Of a stretch of 64,000 nucleotides of DNA, positions 35,873-44,202 are shown piece by piece. The notes under the pieces were generated by a model. That model searched no databases, had not been told where the DNA came from, and saw only the letters and a program-made list of their open reading frames with translations. The stretch spans positions 1 through 64,000 of the forward strand of contig CAJTWM010000018.1 of assembly GCA_910579805.1 (NCBI GenBank). Reading direction: 5' to 3'. Origin of the DNA: an uncultured Lachnospiraceae bacterium. GTDB lineage: Bacteria > Bacillota > Clostridia > Lachnospirales > Lachnospiraceae. The translations under genes and the position numbers were made by a program. Position 1 is the stretch's first letter. Each line of letters opens with the position of its first letter.

Positions 35873-36901
35873 ATGAAAATAGTAGTGTTAGCGGGCGGAA
35901 TCAGTACGGAAAGGGATGTTTCCTTAAGTTCCGGAACTATGATATACAAGGCATTGAAAGAAAAAGGGCATCAGGTCATTCTTTTAGATGCGTTTTTAGG
36001 ATATGAAGGGGATACGGCTCATATTTTTGAGTCGGATGAGGACTGGACGAAGGAAATCGGCGCAGTGAAAGAGCAAAATCCCGATATTAAAAAGATTAAG
36101 GCAATGCGTCCGGACGGGGATAAAGTATTTTTCGGACCCAACGTACTCACGATCTGCCAAGGTGCCGATGTGGTATTTTTAGCACTGCACGGAGAGAACG
36201 GAGAGAATGGGAAAGTGCAGGCATGTTTTGATCTGATGGGGATCAAATATACGGGAACGGACTATGTCAGCTCGGCGCTTTGCATGGATAAGGGACTTAC
36301 AAAAGAAATGTTTGCTTCTTTCCATATCCCTACACCGCGAGGCGTTTCTCTGAAAAAGGGGGAAAAGGATAAGAGGGAAGTACCGTTTCCCTGTGTGGTA
36401 AAAGCGTGCTGCGGAGGTTCCAGCGTGGGCGTTTATATCGTTCAGGATGAAAAGGAATACGAAAAAGCAAAAGAAGCTGCATTTTTATATGATAATGAAG
36501 TGATTATTGAGCAATATATAAAGGGACGAGAATTTTCGGTCGGCGTGATCGAGGGAAGAGCGCTGCCGATCATAGAGATCGCCCCGATCAACGGTTTTTA
36601 TGATTATAAAAATAAATATCAGGCGGGAAGTACGATTGAGACTTGTCCGGCGGTACTTAATGAGAAAAAGACGGAAGAAATGAAAGGCTATGCGGAAGCT
36701 GCATTTCAGGCGCTGCGCTTGAAAAACTACGCCCGTATGGATTTTATGATGAATGAGAAGGAAGAAATATACTGTCTGGAAGCCAATACGCTTCCGGGTA
36801 TGACGCCCACGTCGCTGCTGCCTCAGGAGGCCGCGGCGGAAGGGACTTCATATGGAGAGCTTTGTGAAGAGATCATAAGGATTTCTTTGAAGAATGCCTG
36901 A
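35873..36901 (+). CDS. ddl: D-alanine-D-alanine ligase
   Basis: A 342-residue ATP-grasp enzyme that makes the D-Ala-D-Ala dipeptide for peptidoglycan. VLAGGISTERDVSLSSG at the N-terminus, HGENGENGKVQ, the CCGGSSVGVY nucleotide loop, the NEVIIEQYIKGREFSVGV strand and LEANTLPGMT near the C-terminus are all standard. Translation starts at the ATG seven bases after GGGAG of the hairpin module. murF follows 21 bases on, so the dipeptide maker and user are co-transcribed. Confidence 0.95.
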   Translation: MKIVVLAGGISTERDVSLSSGTMIYKALKEKGHQVILLDAFLGYEGDTAHIFESDEDWTKEIGAVKEQNPDIKKIKAMRPDGDKVFFGPNVLTICQGADVVFLALHGENGENGKVQACFDLMGIKYTGTDYVSSALCMDKGLTKEMFASFHIPTPRGVSLKKGEKDKREVPFPCVVKACCGGSSVGVYIVQDEKEYEKAKEAAFLYDNEVIIEQYIKGREFSVGVIEGRALPIIEIAPINGFYDYKNKYQAGSTIETCPAVLNEKKTEEMKGYAEAAFQALRLKNYARMDFMMNEKEEIYCLEANTLPGMTPTSLLPQEAAAEGTSYGELCEEIIRISLKNA

Positions 36902-36922
36902 AACGGGCAGATGGGAGTTAGT

Positions 36923-38317
36923 ATGAAGAATATGACATTGGTGTCAGTTGCGGAAAGCTGCGGCGGTACGCTTCATAATGCTGGGACGGATTGGGATAAG
37001 ACGGCGGCGGGCGTTGTGATCGATTCCAGAAAAGTAGAAAAGGATTTCATCTTTATCGCTACAAAGGGGGAACGTGTCGACGGTCACAGTTTTATTCCGC
37101 AAGTTGCGGAAAAGGGCGCCATGGCGGTAGTCTGTGAGAAAGAACCGGAAGGCGTGGGGATTCCCTATATCCTTGTAAAAGATTCTTTTCAGGCTTTAAA
37201 AGACATCGCAGAATATTATAGAAAGCAGCTTTCCATAAAGGTAGTAGGCATTACGGGGAGCGTAGGAAAGACAAGTACGAAGGAATTTGTTGCAGAGGTG
37301 CTTTCACAAAAATACAAGGTGCTGAAGACCGAGGGGAATTTTAATAACGAAGTGGGTCTTCCTCTGATGGTACTGCAGATCAGGGACGAACACGAGGTGG
37401 CGGTGCTGGAAATGGGAATCAGCCATTTCGGCGAGATGCACAGGCTTAGTAAGATCGCCAGACCGGATATTTGCGTTATGACCAATATCGGTCAGTGTCA
37501 CTTGGAATTTTTGGGTACAAGGGAAGGAATTTTAAAGGCGAAATCGGAAATCTTTGATTTTGCGTCTAAAGATGCGGCTGTTTTTGTGAACGGAGACGAC
37601 GATATGCTTCAGACTGTCCGGGAAGTAAACGGAAAGCCGCTTGTATATTTCGGTTTTTCCGAAAAAAATGACGTCTATGCGACGGATATGGAAAACAGAG
37701 GCTTGTTTGGCAGTGAAGCAAAAATCCACAGAATGAGAAAAAACGGATTGGAAGAATGCTATGCCGTTTCGATTCCCCTGCCGGGAGAACATATGGTATA
37801 TAATGCGTTGGCGGCGGCAAGCGTAGGAAGGGTGCTGGGGTTAAATACGGCGCAGATACAGGCAGGGATTTCTTCGGTGAAACCGGTAGGCGGAAGAAGC
37901 AATATCATCCGGGCGGAAAAATATATACTGATCGACGATTGTTATAATGCAAATCCGGTGTCCATGGAAGCGGCCATTGATCTGCTCAAAATGGCTCTTA
38001 CACGGAAAGCGGCTGTCTTGGGAGATATGTTCGAATTAGGGGAAAATTCCGACGCTCTGCACGAGAGAGTCGGAAAATATGCGGTGGAACACGGAGTGGA
38101 TATGCTTATCTGTGTAGGTGAAAACGCCCGCTTTATGTATGAGGCGGCACAAAAAAAGAAAGAAGAGGTCCGCAGGGACGTCAGACTGCATTATTTTAGA
38201 ACGAGGGAAGAATTGGAGCAGGTAATAGAGAGCCTTTTAGAAGAGAAGGATACGGTACTCATCAAAGCGTCCCATGGAATGGGATTTGAAAATATAGTAA
38301 AAAAGCTGTCGCAATGA
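36923..38317 (+). CDS. murF: UDP-MurNAc-tripeptide:D-Ala-D-Ala ligase
   Basis: A 464-residue Mur ligase that adds D-Ala-D-Ala to UDP-MurNAc-tripeptide, the last cytoplasmic step of precursor synthesis. The P-loop is GITGSVGKTSTK at 109-120; NFNNEVGLPLMVL and DDCYNANPVSM are MurF-specific. The start is the ATG after CGGGCAGATGGGAG, the same Shine-Dalgarno block as ddl. A terminator follows within 20 bases. Confidence 0.95.
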   Translation: MKNMTLVSVAESCGGTLHNAGTDWDKTAAGVVIDSRKVEKDFIFIATKGERVDGHSFIPQVAEKGAMAVVCEKEPEGVGIPYILVKDSFQALKDIAEYYRKQLSIKVVGITGSVGKTSTKEFVAEVLSQKYKVLKTEGNFNNEVGLPLMVLQIRDEHEVAVLEMGISHFGEMHRLSKIARPDICVMTNIGQCHLEFLGTREGILKAKSEIFDFASKDAAVFVNGDDDMLQTVREVNGKPLVYFGFSEKNDVYATDMENRGLFGSEAKIHRMRKNGLEECYAVSIPLPGEHMVYNALAAASVGRVLGLNTAQIQAGISSVKPVGGRSNIIRAEKYILIDDCYNANPVSMEAAIDLLKMALTRKAAVLGDMFELGENSDALHERVGKYAVEHGVDMLICVGENARFMYEAAQKKKEEVRRDVRLHYFRTREELEQVIESLLEEKDTVLIKASHGMGFENIVKKLSQ

Positions 38318-38386
38318 TTGCGGCAGCTTTTTTGCGGTGATGATTGCGGCAGCTTTTTTGCGGTGATGATTGCGGCAGCCTTTGCG
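38301..38386 (+). terminator. murF terminator with a tandemly repeated right half
   Basis: AAAAGCTG and CGCAA pair with TTGCG and CAGCTTTT (38301-38331), followed by Ts. The 26-base unit TGATTGCGGCAGC...GCGGTGA at 38315-38340 is repeated exactly at 38341-38366 and partially from 38367. Only the first copy has the full left arm. Confidence 0.85.
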
Positions 38387-38407
38387 ACGAAAGGCCGCGC
38401 GATCATC

Positions 38408-39715
38408 TCAAGTGTCATATTCGCAAATATATCCGACTTTTCCTGCATAGGAAGGAGCGGCGGATAAAATATCGTCAGGTACGTCGTTTAAATAGTATTG
38501 TTTATCGGAGCGGCGGTAAAGGAGGACGACATATTCTTCCTTTACTTCCACGCCGTCTTCCCGCAATCCCCGATAACTGGGTTCTCCTTCCAGCCAAAAC
38601 CGGAACAGGGCGTTGTGGAGAGCTAACATGGGATAGCCGCCTTCGATTCCCGGTTCCAGCCAGCAAGTGTCCTTGGCGCCGACCCAGAAAGTAACGCTGG
38701 TTTTTTCTTCCGAGGATATTTGATCCGTGATCCGTTCCCACTCTTCGAAAGAAGTAATGGTTGCTAAATATCCGCCCTTTGCCTTGCAGGCGGCGTTTGC
38801 TTCCGTCCATGTCAGATCTTCTATGACCAGTTCATAGCGGTGGCCTGCGCAAGTAACGTCGTCCGTTTTTAAAACGGAAAGAATTTCATCTAAAATATAA
38901 TATTTCGTCGGCTCTATGGCGGGCGAGCCGGGGCTGTAAGGATAGACGGCGTTTAAATTTGCCTGATACTCGTCTTCGCTTACATCCGTACCGTTCCAGT
39001 TGTATATATAAACGGGGATTCCGTTTTCATCCAGTGCAGGGCCTTGCGGAGGGTCGCCGTAAGTTCCGCCGGATAAATAGGTCCATTTTCCGTTCTGAAT
39101 GGTATAAATGTCGTCATAATAATAGCCCATATGGCCTTCCGAATTGCAGAGAAGATTTCCCTTTTCGATGTAGTTAAAATATAGGCGCGAGGTTTGCAGA
39201 GTGTCTAAGCTGTTTTCGTGCCATGTGAGGAGCATACATCCTCCAGCTTCGTAACCTGTGTCGATCACCAGTTCAGGGATGTCGTCTTCATCCACATAGA
39301 TCAGACTATAGGTGCAGGAGCCTCCGCTTTCCAACGTGCTTAAATATTTGATATACGCAAGCTCCCAATCGGCTCTGCCCGAAACGGTATCTGTCTCAGG
39401 CAAAAGGGGAGACAGGGATTCAGGAGCGTTTTCTTCCACACTTTCCGCCGTACCTTCTTTTGTGTCCTCTTCCGTTTTTTCAGAGTCTGAACTGTCAGGG
39501 AATGGAACGGCGTCGGTGGTATCCGGGCTTAGGCCGGCAGATTCCGTTATCGATTCCCCGGAGAGTCCGGTAAGGGAATCGGACATGGATCGGGGATCCG
39601 TATTTTTAGAGCAGGAAACAGTGCAGCATAATAGAAATATAAACAGTGGAAACAGGGATAAATGTTTTGCTGGTCTTATATCTTTATCTGTTTCTTTTTT
39701 GACCGTGTGTTTCAT
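38408..39715 (-). CDS. lipoprotein with a C-terminal C-type lectin domain
   Basis: A 435-residue surface protein. A signal peptide (about 20-36) ends at a Cys in the TVSCSK lipobox-like site. A Ser/Glu/Asp-rich linker runs to about 110. A middle region (about 113-290) has VDEDDIPELVI, a calcium-loop-like motif common in clostridial surface lipoproteins. From about 300 to the end there is a C-type-lectin-like fold: ELVIEDLTWTEANAACKAKG, the GYLATITSFEEW helix, TFWVGA, then WLEGEPS and the closing VGYICEYD. Ligands may be glycans or proteins. GAAAGAAGG precedes the ATG. It lies alone between a plus-strand terminator and another minus gene. Confidence 0.78.
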   Translation of the reverse strand: MKHTVKKETDKDIRPAKHLSLFPLFIFLLCCTVSCSKNTDPRSMSDSLTGLSGESITESAGLSPDTTDAVPFPDSSDSEKTEEDTKEGTAESVEENAPESLSPLLPETDTVSGRADWELAYIKYLSTLESGGSCTYSLIYVDEDDIPELVIDTGYEAGGCMLLTWHENSLDTLQTSRLYFNYIEKGNLLCNSEGHMGYYYDDIYTIQNGKWTYLSGGTYGDPPQGPALDENGIPVYIYNWNGTDVSEDEYQANLNAVYPYSPGSPAIEPTKYYILDEILSVLKTDDVTCAGHRYELVIEDLTWTEANAACKAKGGYLATITSFEEWERITDQISSEEKTSVTFWVGAKDTCWLEPGIEGGYPMLALHNALFRFWLEGEPSYRGLREDGVEVKEEYVVLLYRRSDKQYYLNDVPDDILSAAPSYAGKVGYICEYDT

Positions 39716-39758
39716 GACTGCCTTCTTTCAAATATAATGTGTTCCATGACGTATCATG

Positions 39759-40211
39759 TTAATTTTCATTTTGCTTCATATAAAGATCGGCAATCCGCAC
39801 GGAATGCCCGGGGAAATTATTTTTTAAATACATCAAGTACTGCAGCGCGCTTCCTTCATAGGGATGGGGATCTCCGAACAGCCCTACTTCATAACAATTG
39901 CGGATCACGTTAATGATGCAGTTTTCCGTATGGTCCTCTTTACAGTCTTTACATTCTTTTAAAATGTGCGCGATGGCAGTTTCTAACACGGCTTCGTCAT
40001 ATGGTTTAAGATCCATGGTAGGAATCAGTTCCACACCCTCCGCCACTTCTTTTTTGGGAAACTTTCTGAAATTTTCTATACATTGTTTGGCGTAACCTAT
40101 CGTACAGTCCTTTCCCTGACATTGGCTGCATGAAACGCCGTTTAAGCAGCAGTCCTCTAAATCATTCCATACTAAATCGGCGTCAAATCCTTTTTTATGT
40201 ACGTCTTCCAT
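39759..40211 (-). CDS. Cys-rich protein of unknown function
   Basis: A 150-residue soluble protein with about 11 cysteines, many in the first half (DCCLNGVSCSQCQGKDC) and in a second group (ECKDCKEDHTENC). The pattern suggests metal or iron-sulfur binding, but no known motif matches. The C-terminus (SALQYLMYLKNNFPGH) is helical. AGGAGG lies five bases before the ATG. A minus-strand TGGTATAAT at 40269-40261 is a likely extended -10. Confidence 0.65.
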   Translation of the reverse strand: MEDVHKKGFDADLVWNDLEDCCLNGVSCSQCQGKDCTIGYAKQCIENFRKFPKKEVAEGVELIPTMDLKPYDEAVLETAIAHILKECKDCKEDHTENCIINVIRNCYEVGLFGDPHPYEGSALQYLMYLKNNFPGHSVRIADLYMKQNEN

Positions 40212-40260
40212 ATTGACCTCCTATTGCTTGGGCTTCTTTTTGTTTTAGATTTTCGCATAA

Positions 40261-40269
40261 ATTATACCA
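40261..40269 (-). promoter_or_regulatory. extended -10 promoter of the Cys-rich gene
   Basis: The minus strand reads TGGTATAAT, an exact extended -10, about 50 bases before the ATG. The -35 is poor, as is usual for this type. The rest of the 380-base gap holds one hairpin CGGTATTTC/GAAATACCG (40438-40465) and the plsC terminator. Confidence 0.55.
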
Positions 40270-40364
40270 TAAGAGGAAAAAGAAAGGAATAAGAAACTGT
40301 CAGCGGTGTATTGCAGCGTGCATTGTATGTCCGGCAGTATACCAAAAGTGCGGAGGGTGAGATC

Positions 40365-40454
40365 ATGAGGGCGGAAGGAAGGCGGGGCGATATAAAAAAC
40401 GGCGACGGAACCAAGTTTTGCCCTTTGGAAGAAAACGCGGTATTTCTTGGTTGA
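40365..40454 (+). CDS. possible 29-residue small protein
   Basis: A plus-strand frame starts at ATG seven bases after GGAGGG (40352-40357) and ends inside the hairpin at 40438-40465. The predicted peptide is basic at the start (MRAEGRRGDIKNGDG). No promoter is seen, and both neighbours run on the minus strand. It is a weak call. Confidence 0.2.
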   Translation: MRAEGRRGDIKNGDGTKFCPLEENAVFLG

Positions 40455-40539
40455 AAGAAATACCGGATGCATATGGTATGGCACAATATACCGGATACGG
40501 AAGAAAAATAGGAAAATAGAAGGATAAAAAAGAGAGAAA

Positions 40540-40582
40540 AAGGGAATCCTCAGGTTGGAAATAACTGTAAGGATCCCCTTTT
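40540..40582 (-). terminator. terminator of plsC
   Basis: A 12-bp stem with one mismatch (40540-40551 with 40571-40582) is followed on the minus strand by a T-rich run. The plus-strand side also has five Ts. Confidence 0.75.
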
Positions 40583-40590
40583 TGAATGCG

Positions 40591-41325
40591 TTATACGAGT
40601 TCTTTATTTTTAAAATAAGTTTCGGAAATAATATTTTGGACATAAGCGCCCAAAAATTTTTTATTTTCTTTATCCAGTTCGTTTATGTAAATCGGTTTGC
40701 CATATTCAATGACAACATGGGCTTTTTTAATTTTAGGAAACTGATCTTCCCAAATAGCGGAAGTATTGTTCAGACAAACCGGTACAATAGGGCATCCTGA
40801 TTTTTGGGCGATCTTAAAACTTCCTTCATGAAAAGGAAGAAAGGTATCCGCAGGTTTTCGCCGGCTGCCTTCCGGAAAGATGCAGATGGAAATGCCGGAC
40901 TTTACTTTTTCGATTCCTTCTAAAATGGTCTGCAGCCCTTTTTTCAGGTCTTCCCTGTCTAAGAAGAGGCAGTGCAGGTTTTTCATCCACTGGCTTAAAA
41001 GAGGGACTTTTAATATTTCAGCTTTGGAGACATAACCTGTAGGTCTGGGGACTCTTACATAAGTGAGCACAATATCAAAATAACTGCTATGGTTTGCCAC
41101 ATAGAGAACGGCGGTGTCTTTCGGGACATTTTCTTCCCCGAGAACGGTTACCTTTACTCCCGACAAAAACAGGACGCAGCGGAACGCCCAGTTTACAATG
41201 GCTAGGGAACTGCGGTTCTTGGCGTCCATATTGATCTTTCCTATGAGCCATTCTATGAAAAATAAGGGAATGGAGCAGATGAGAAAGATGACCACAAATA
41301 GAACGACTAAAATAAAACGTATCAT
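40591..41325 (-). CDS. plsC: 1-acyl-sn-glycerol-3-phosphate acyltransferase
   Basis: A 244-residue membrane acyltransferase that forms phosphatidic acid. An N-terminal hydrophobic segment (about 1-25) is followed by the catalytic NHSSYFD (HX4D) and the substrate motif FPEGSRR. The length is right. AAGGAA precedes the ATG. It is transcribed alone, divergently from the second MBOAT gene. Confidence 0.9.
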   Translation of the reverse strand: MIRFILVVLFVVIFLICSIPLFFIEWLIGKINMDAKNRSSLAIVNWAFRCVLFLSGVKVTVLGEENVPKDTAVLYVANHSSYFDIVLTYVRVPRPTGYVSKAEILKVPLLSQWMKNLHCLFLDREDLKKGLQTILEGIEKVKSGISICIFPEGSRRKPADTFLPFHEGSFKIAQKSGCPIVPVCLNNTSAIWEDQFPKIKKAHVVIEYGKPIYINELDKENKKFLGAYVQNIISETYFKNKELV

Positions 41326-41407
41326 GATTCAATTCCTTTTCGGTAATTATTTTGCACTTGTTATCATTATAACGGAGGGTGGGAGGGAGTGCAACCAATA
41401 TTATGCA

Positions 41408-41423
41408 GCTTTTGGCCAAAAGC
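41408..41423 (+). promoter_or_regulatory. 16-bp perfect palindrome upstream of the MBOAT promoter
   Basis: GCTTTTGGCCAAAAGC lies 12 bases upstream of the -35 box. Its position suits an operator, but with the T-run that follows it could also act as a terminator. Function unknown. Confidence 0.4.
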
Positions 41424-41435
41424 CGTTTTTTGGTT

Positions 41436-41464
41436 TTGACTTGCTTTGTACAATTTGATAAAAT
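41436..41464 (+). promoter_or_regulatory. sigma-A promoter of the second MBOAT gene
   Basis: TTGACT (41436-41441) and TAAAAT (41459-41464) are 17 bases apart, 35 bases before the start codon. Confidence 0.6.
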
Positions 41465-41499
41465 TTAAGTCAAAACGAGGAAACGGGCAGGGCAGAGAG

Positions 41500-43008
41500 A
41501 TGTTATTTAATTCCTATCTATTTATTTTTTTATTTTTGCCGGTCGCACTGATCGGATGGTTTTTCCTAAACCGCATAGAGAAATATAAATTGGCGCAGGC
41601 GTTCCTGTTTGTCATGTCGCTTTGGTTTTATGCATATTTTGACATCAGTTATCTTTCTGTTATTCTGGGCAGTTGTTTTGCCAATTATCTATTCAGCTAT
41701 CTTTTGACAAAATGGGAGAGCCCGGGCGCTAAAAAGGGAATGATGATAGCAGGATGCGTGGTCAACCTTGGTATCCTTGGATATTTTAAATATTTTGATT
41801 TCTTTTTGGAGAATCTAAACGTCTTATTTTCGGCGGATTTTACGTTGAAGCATATTTTACTGCCGCTGGGAATCAGCTTTTTTACTTTTCAACAGCTTTC
41901 TTTTGTGATCGACAGATGTAAAGGGAAAGCGCCCCATTATGATCTGTTGGATTATTTGAATTTTGTTACCTTTTTTCCGCAGCTTATTGCAGGGCCGATC
42001 GTGCTGCACAGCGAGTTGATTCCCCAGTTTCAGGACAGGAAAAAGAGGAGATTTGACGCCGGAGGATTTGCGCAGGGGATCACCTTTTTCGTGATTGGTA
42101 TGGGAAAGAAAGTATTACTTGCGGATACGCTTGCGAAAGCGGTGAACTACGGATTTGGGGAGATCGGGAGTTTGGATTCCCTTTCGGCCGCTTTTGTAGC
42201 TTTGGCATTTACGTTTGAATTGTATTTCGACTTTAGCGGTTATTGCGATATGGCCGTGGGGATCGGTAAAATGTTCCGGATCGAGATACCCGATAATTTT
42301 AATTCGCCGTATAAATCGGCGTCGGTAAAAGAGTTTTGGCGGCGTTGGCATATGACGTTAGGCAGATTTTTTACAACGTATGTTTATATACCGCTTGGAG
42401 GAAACCGGAAAGGAAAACTAAGGACAGCGGTCAACACGATGGCGGTGTTCCTGCTTAGCGGTTTGTGGCACGGGGCAAACTGGACCTTTGTGTTTTGGGG
42501 ATTTTTGCATGGTCTGGGGGTATCGGTGAACAATTTGTTTCAGGGAAGGAAGAAAAGGATACGACCGGATGAAAGTGAGAATCCGGGCAGGGCAGTCCGG
42601 ATCGGGCGGCATTTGGCGCAGGCAGCCACGTTTATCTATGTTTGTCTGGCCTTTGTATTTTTTAGAAGCGATACGATGGCGGACGGTTTTCTGTTCTTTC
42701 AGCGGCTTTTGTCCGGTGAATATAACGGCAGTATTTGGGCGGTAGCGGACGCGGTACCCATATCCGAGATCTATATCGTTACAAAAGCGCTCTCCATGAA
42801 AGCGCCGCAGTTTCTTAGCGCAGTAAATATGGCGGCGCTCATGACCGTGGCATTGATCGGTGCCGTTGCATTGAGCAGGAAAACGACAAGAAAAATGGTG
42901 GAAAACAGTTCATGGAGCAACGGAGCGGCTTTAAGGATCGCGGTATTGTTCGTTTGGTCCGTTCTCTCGCTGTCGGGAGTCAGTACTTTTTTATACTTTA
43001 ATTTTTAA
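41500..43008 (+). CDS. MBOAT family O-acyltransferase, second copy
   Basis: A 502-residue polytopic membrane protein, similar in order to the one at 24.1 kb but clearly divergent. Motifs are FFPQLIAGPIVLH, EFWRRWHMTLGRFFTTYVYIPLGG and the catalytic His324 in GLWHGANWTF. It should transfer acyl groups across the membrane. The ATG after CAGAGAG is chosen as the first that gives MLFNSYLFIFLFLP, the usual start of AlgI-like proteins; the frame stays open 54 bases further upstream through the promoter. The partner gene follows 18 bases on. Confidence 0.9.
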   Translation: MLFNSYLFIFLFLPVALIGWFFLNRIEKYKLAQAFLFVMSLWFYAYFDISYLSVILGSCFANYLFSYLLTKWESPGAKKGMMIAGCVVNLGILGYFKYFDFFLENLNVLFSADFTLKHILLPLGISFFTFQQLSFVIDRCKGKAPHYDLLDYLNFVTFFPQLIAGPIVLHSELIPQFQDRKKRRFDAGGFAQGITFFVIGMGKKVLLADTLAKAVNYGFGEIGSLDSLSAAFVALAFTFELYFDFSGYCDMAVGIGKMFRIEIPDNFNSPYKSASVKEFWRRWHMTLGRFFTTYVYIPLGGNRKGKLRTAVNTMAVFLLSGLWHGANWTFVFWGFLHGLGVSVNNLFQGRKKRIRPDESENPGRAVRIGRHLAQAATFIYVCLAFVFFRSDTMADGFLFFQRLLSGEYNGSIWAVADAVPISEIYIVTKALSMKAPQFLSAVNMAALMTVALIGAVALSRKTTRKMVENSSWSNGAALRIAVLFVWSVLSLSGVSTFLYFNF

Positions 43009-43026
43009 AATGAGGAGGCGGGATGT

Positions 43027-44139
43027 ATGGAAGGAGAAAAGGAATTACTGCAAAAACAAAAAAGGTTTATCCGGAATTTTGCCATACAGTCGGCAATGCT
43101 CCTGATACTGGCCGGAGTGGCGGTGATCGTCTTCGATCCGTTTTTTCATTATCACAAGCCGGTGGGCAGCCTGAAAGCGGTCGTGACGAAAGCGGAATAC
43201 CAGTGTATCGGCACGGTGCGCAACTTTGATTACGACAGTATCCTGCTGGGTTCTTCGGTTGCGGAAAATTACAATAACAGGTGGTTTGACGAAGCGTTTG
43301 GGACGACTACGATCAAAGGGATCAAAAGTTCCGCAGCGACGGTAGATCTGATCTGGTATTTGAAAGAGGCCTTTGAGGCCAAGAAGGATACGGGACTCAA
43401 AGAAGTCTATTACAGTATGGATCTGTTTGCTTTGAGCGCGGACGCCGAAAAGGTTTTTCCGGACGATTCTCTGCCCTTGTACTTATATAATGATAATCCG
43501 GCTGACGATGTGAATTATATTTGGAATAAGGATGTGATCTGTGAGCATATTCCGTATTTACTGGCAATGACTTATCTGGACGACTATGACGAGGGGACCT
43601 CTTATAATTGGGCGCAGTATAAAGTATTTTCCAAGGAAGAGACTTTAAGCCATTACAGCAGACCGGAAAAGGCTGTGCCGATGCTTACGGAGGAAGACTA
43701 CAAGCGAAACATAGATAAGAATATTTCCTTGATAGAGGAAGTAGTAAAGGCCCATCCCGAAACCACGTTCCGGTTTATTTATCCGCCCTATTCCATGCTT
43801 TGGTGGGATGCAGCTTACCGCAACGGGGAAACGGAACAGAATCTGTATGCGGCCGGACAAGCGGCGGAAAGACTGCTTGCCTATGAAAATGCGGAACTGT
43901 ATTATTTTCAAAATGATGAAGAACTGATCACAGATCTGGATCATTATATGGATACCGTACATTTTTCGGATGAGATCAATCATGTTATCGTGGAACGGAT
44001 GAAAGAAGGAAAATATAAGCTTACCAAGGACAACTATAAGCAGGAGCTTGAAAAGATGAAAAAGCTGTCGGAGAAGATAGAGAGGGAATATATAAAGGAA
44101 TATTTTGAAGACGGAAGAATGCAAAAAGGAAAGAAATAA
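43027..44139 (+). CDS. membrane-anchored SGNH-like partner of the second MBOAT
   Basis: A 370-residue protein with an N-terminal anchor (about 18-40) and an extracellular domain. LLGSSVAENYN near 78 resembles SGNH block I (GxSxxE), and DTVHFSDEINHVI near 310 has the Asp-x-x-His of the last block (D..H). These match DltD-like or AlgX-like hydrolase/transferase partners, though not the DHHW form seen at 25.6 kb. AGGAGG lies eight bases before the ATG. It ends with a charged helical tail. Confidence 0.75.
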   Translation: MEGEKELLQKQKRFIRNFAIQSAMLLILAGVAVIVFDPFFHYHKPVGSLKAVVTKAEYQCIGTVRNFDYDSILLGSSVAENYNNRWFDEAFGTTTIKGIKSSAATVDLIWYLKEAFEAKKDTGLKEVYYSMDLFALSADAEKVFPDDSLPLYLYNDNPADDVNYIWNKDVICEHIPYLLAMTYLDDYDEGTSYNWAQYKVFSKEETLSHYSRPEKAVPMLTEEDYKRNIDKNISLIEEVVKAHPETTFRFIYPPYSMLWWDAAYRNGETEQNLYAAGQAAERLLAYENAELYYFQNDEELITDLDHYMDTVHFSDEINHVIVERMKEGKYKLTKDNYKQELEKMKKLSEKIEREYIKEYFEDGRMQKGKK

Positions 44140-44202
44140 GAGGATACTTTTGAACGGGCGCTCGATGAAATAAAAGAAATGTATTACAAGGGGGTACAGA
44201 AA

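Noticed and set aside
40245..40643. 132-residue minus frame between plsC and the Cys-rich gene
   Set aside because: It covers the plsC terminator and the next promoter, and its composition is not protein-like.
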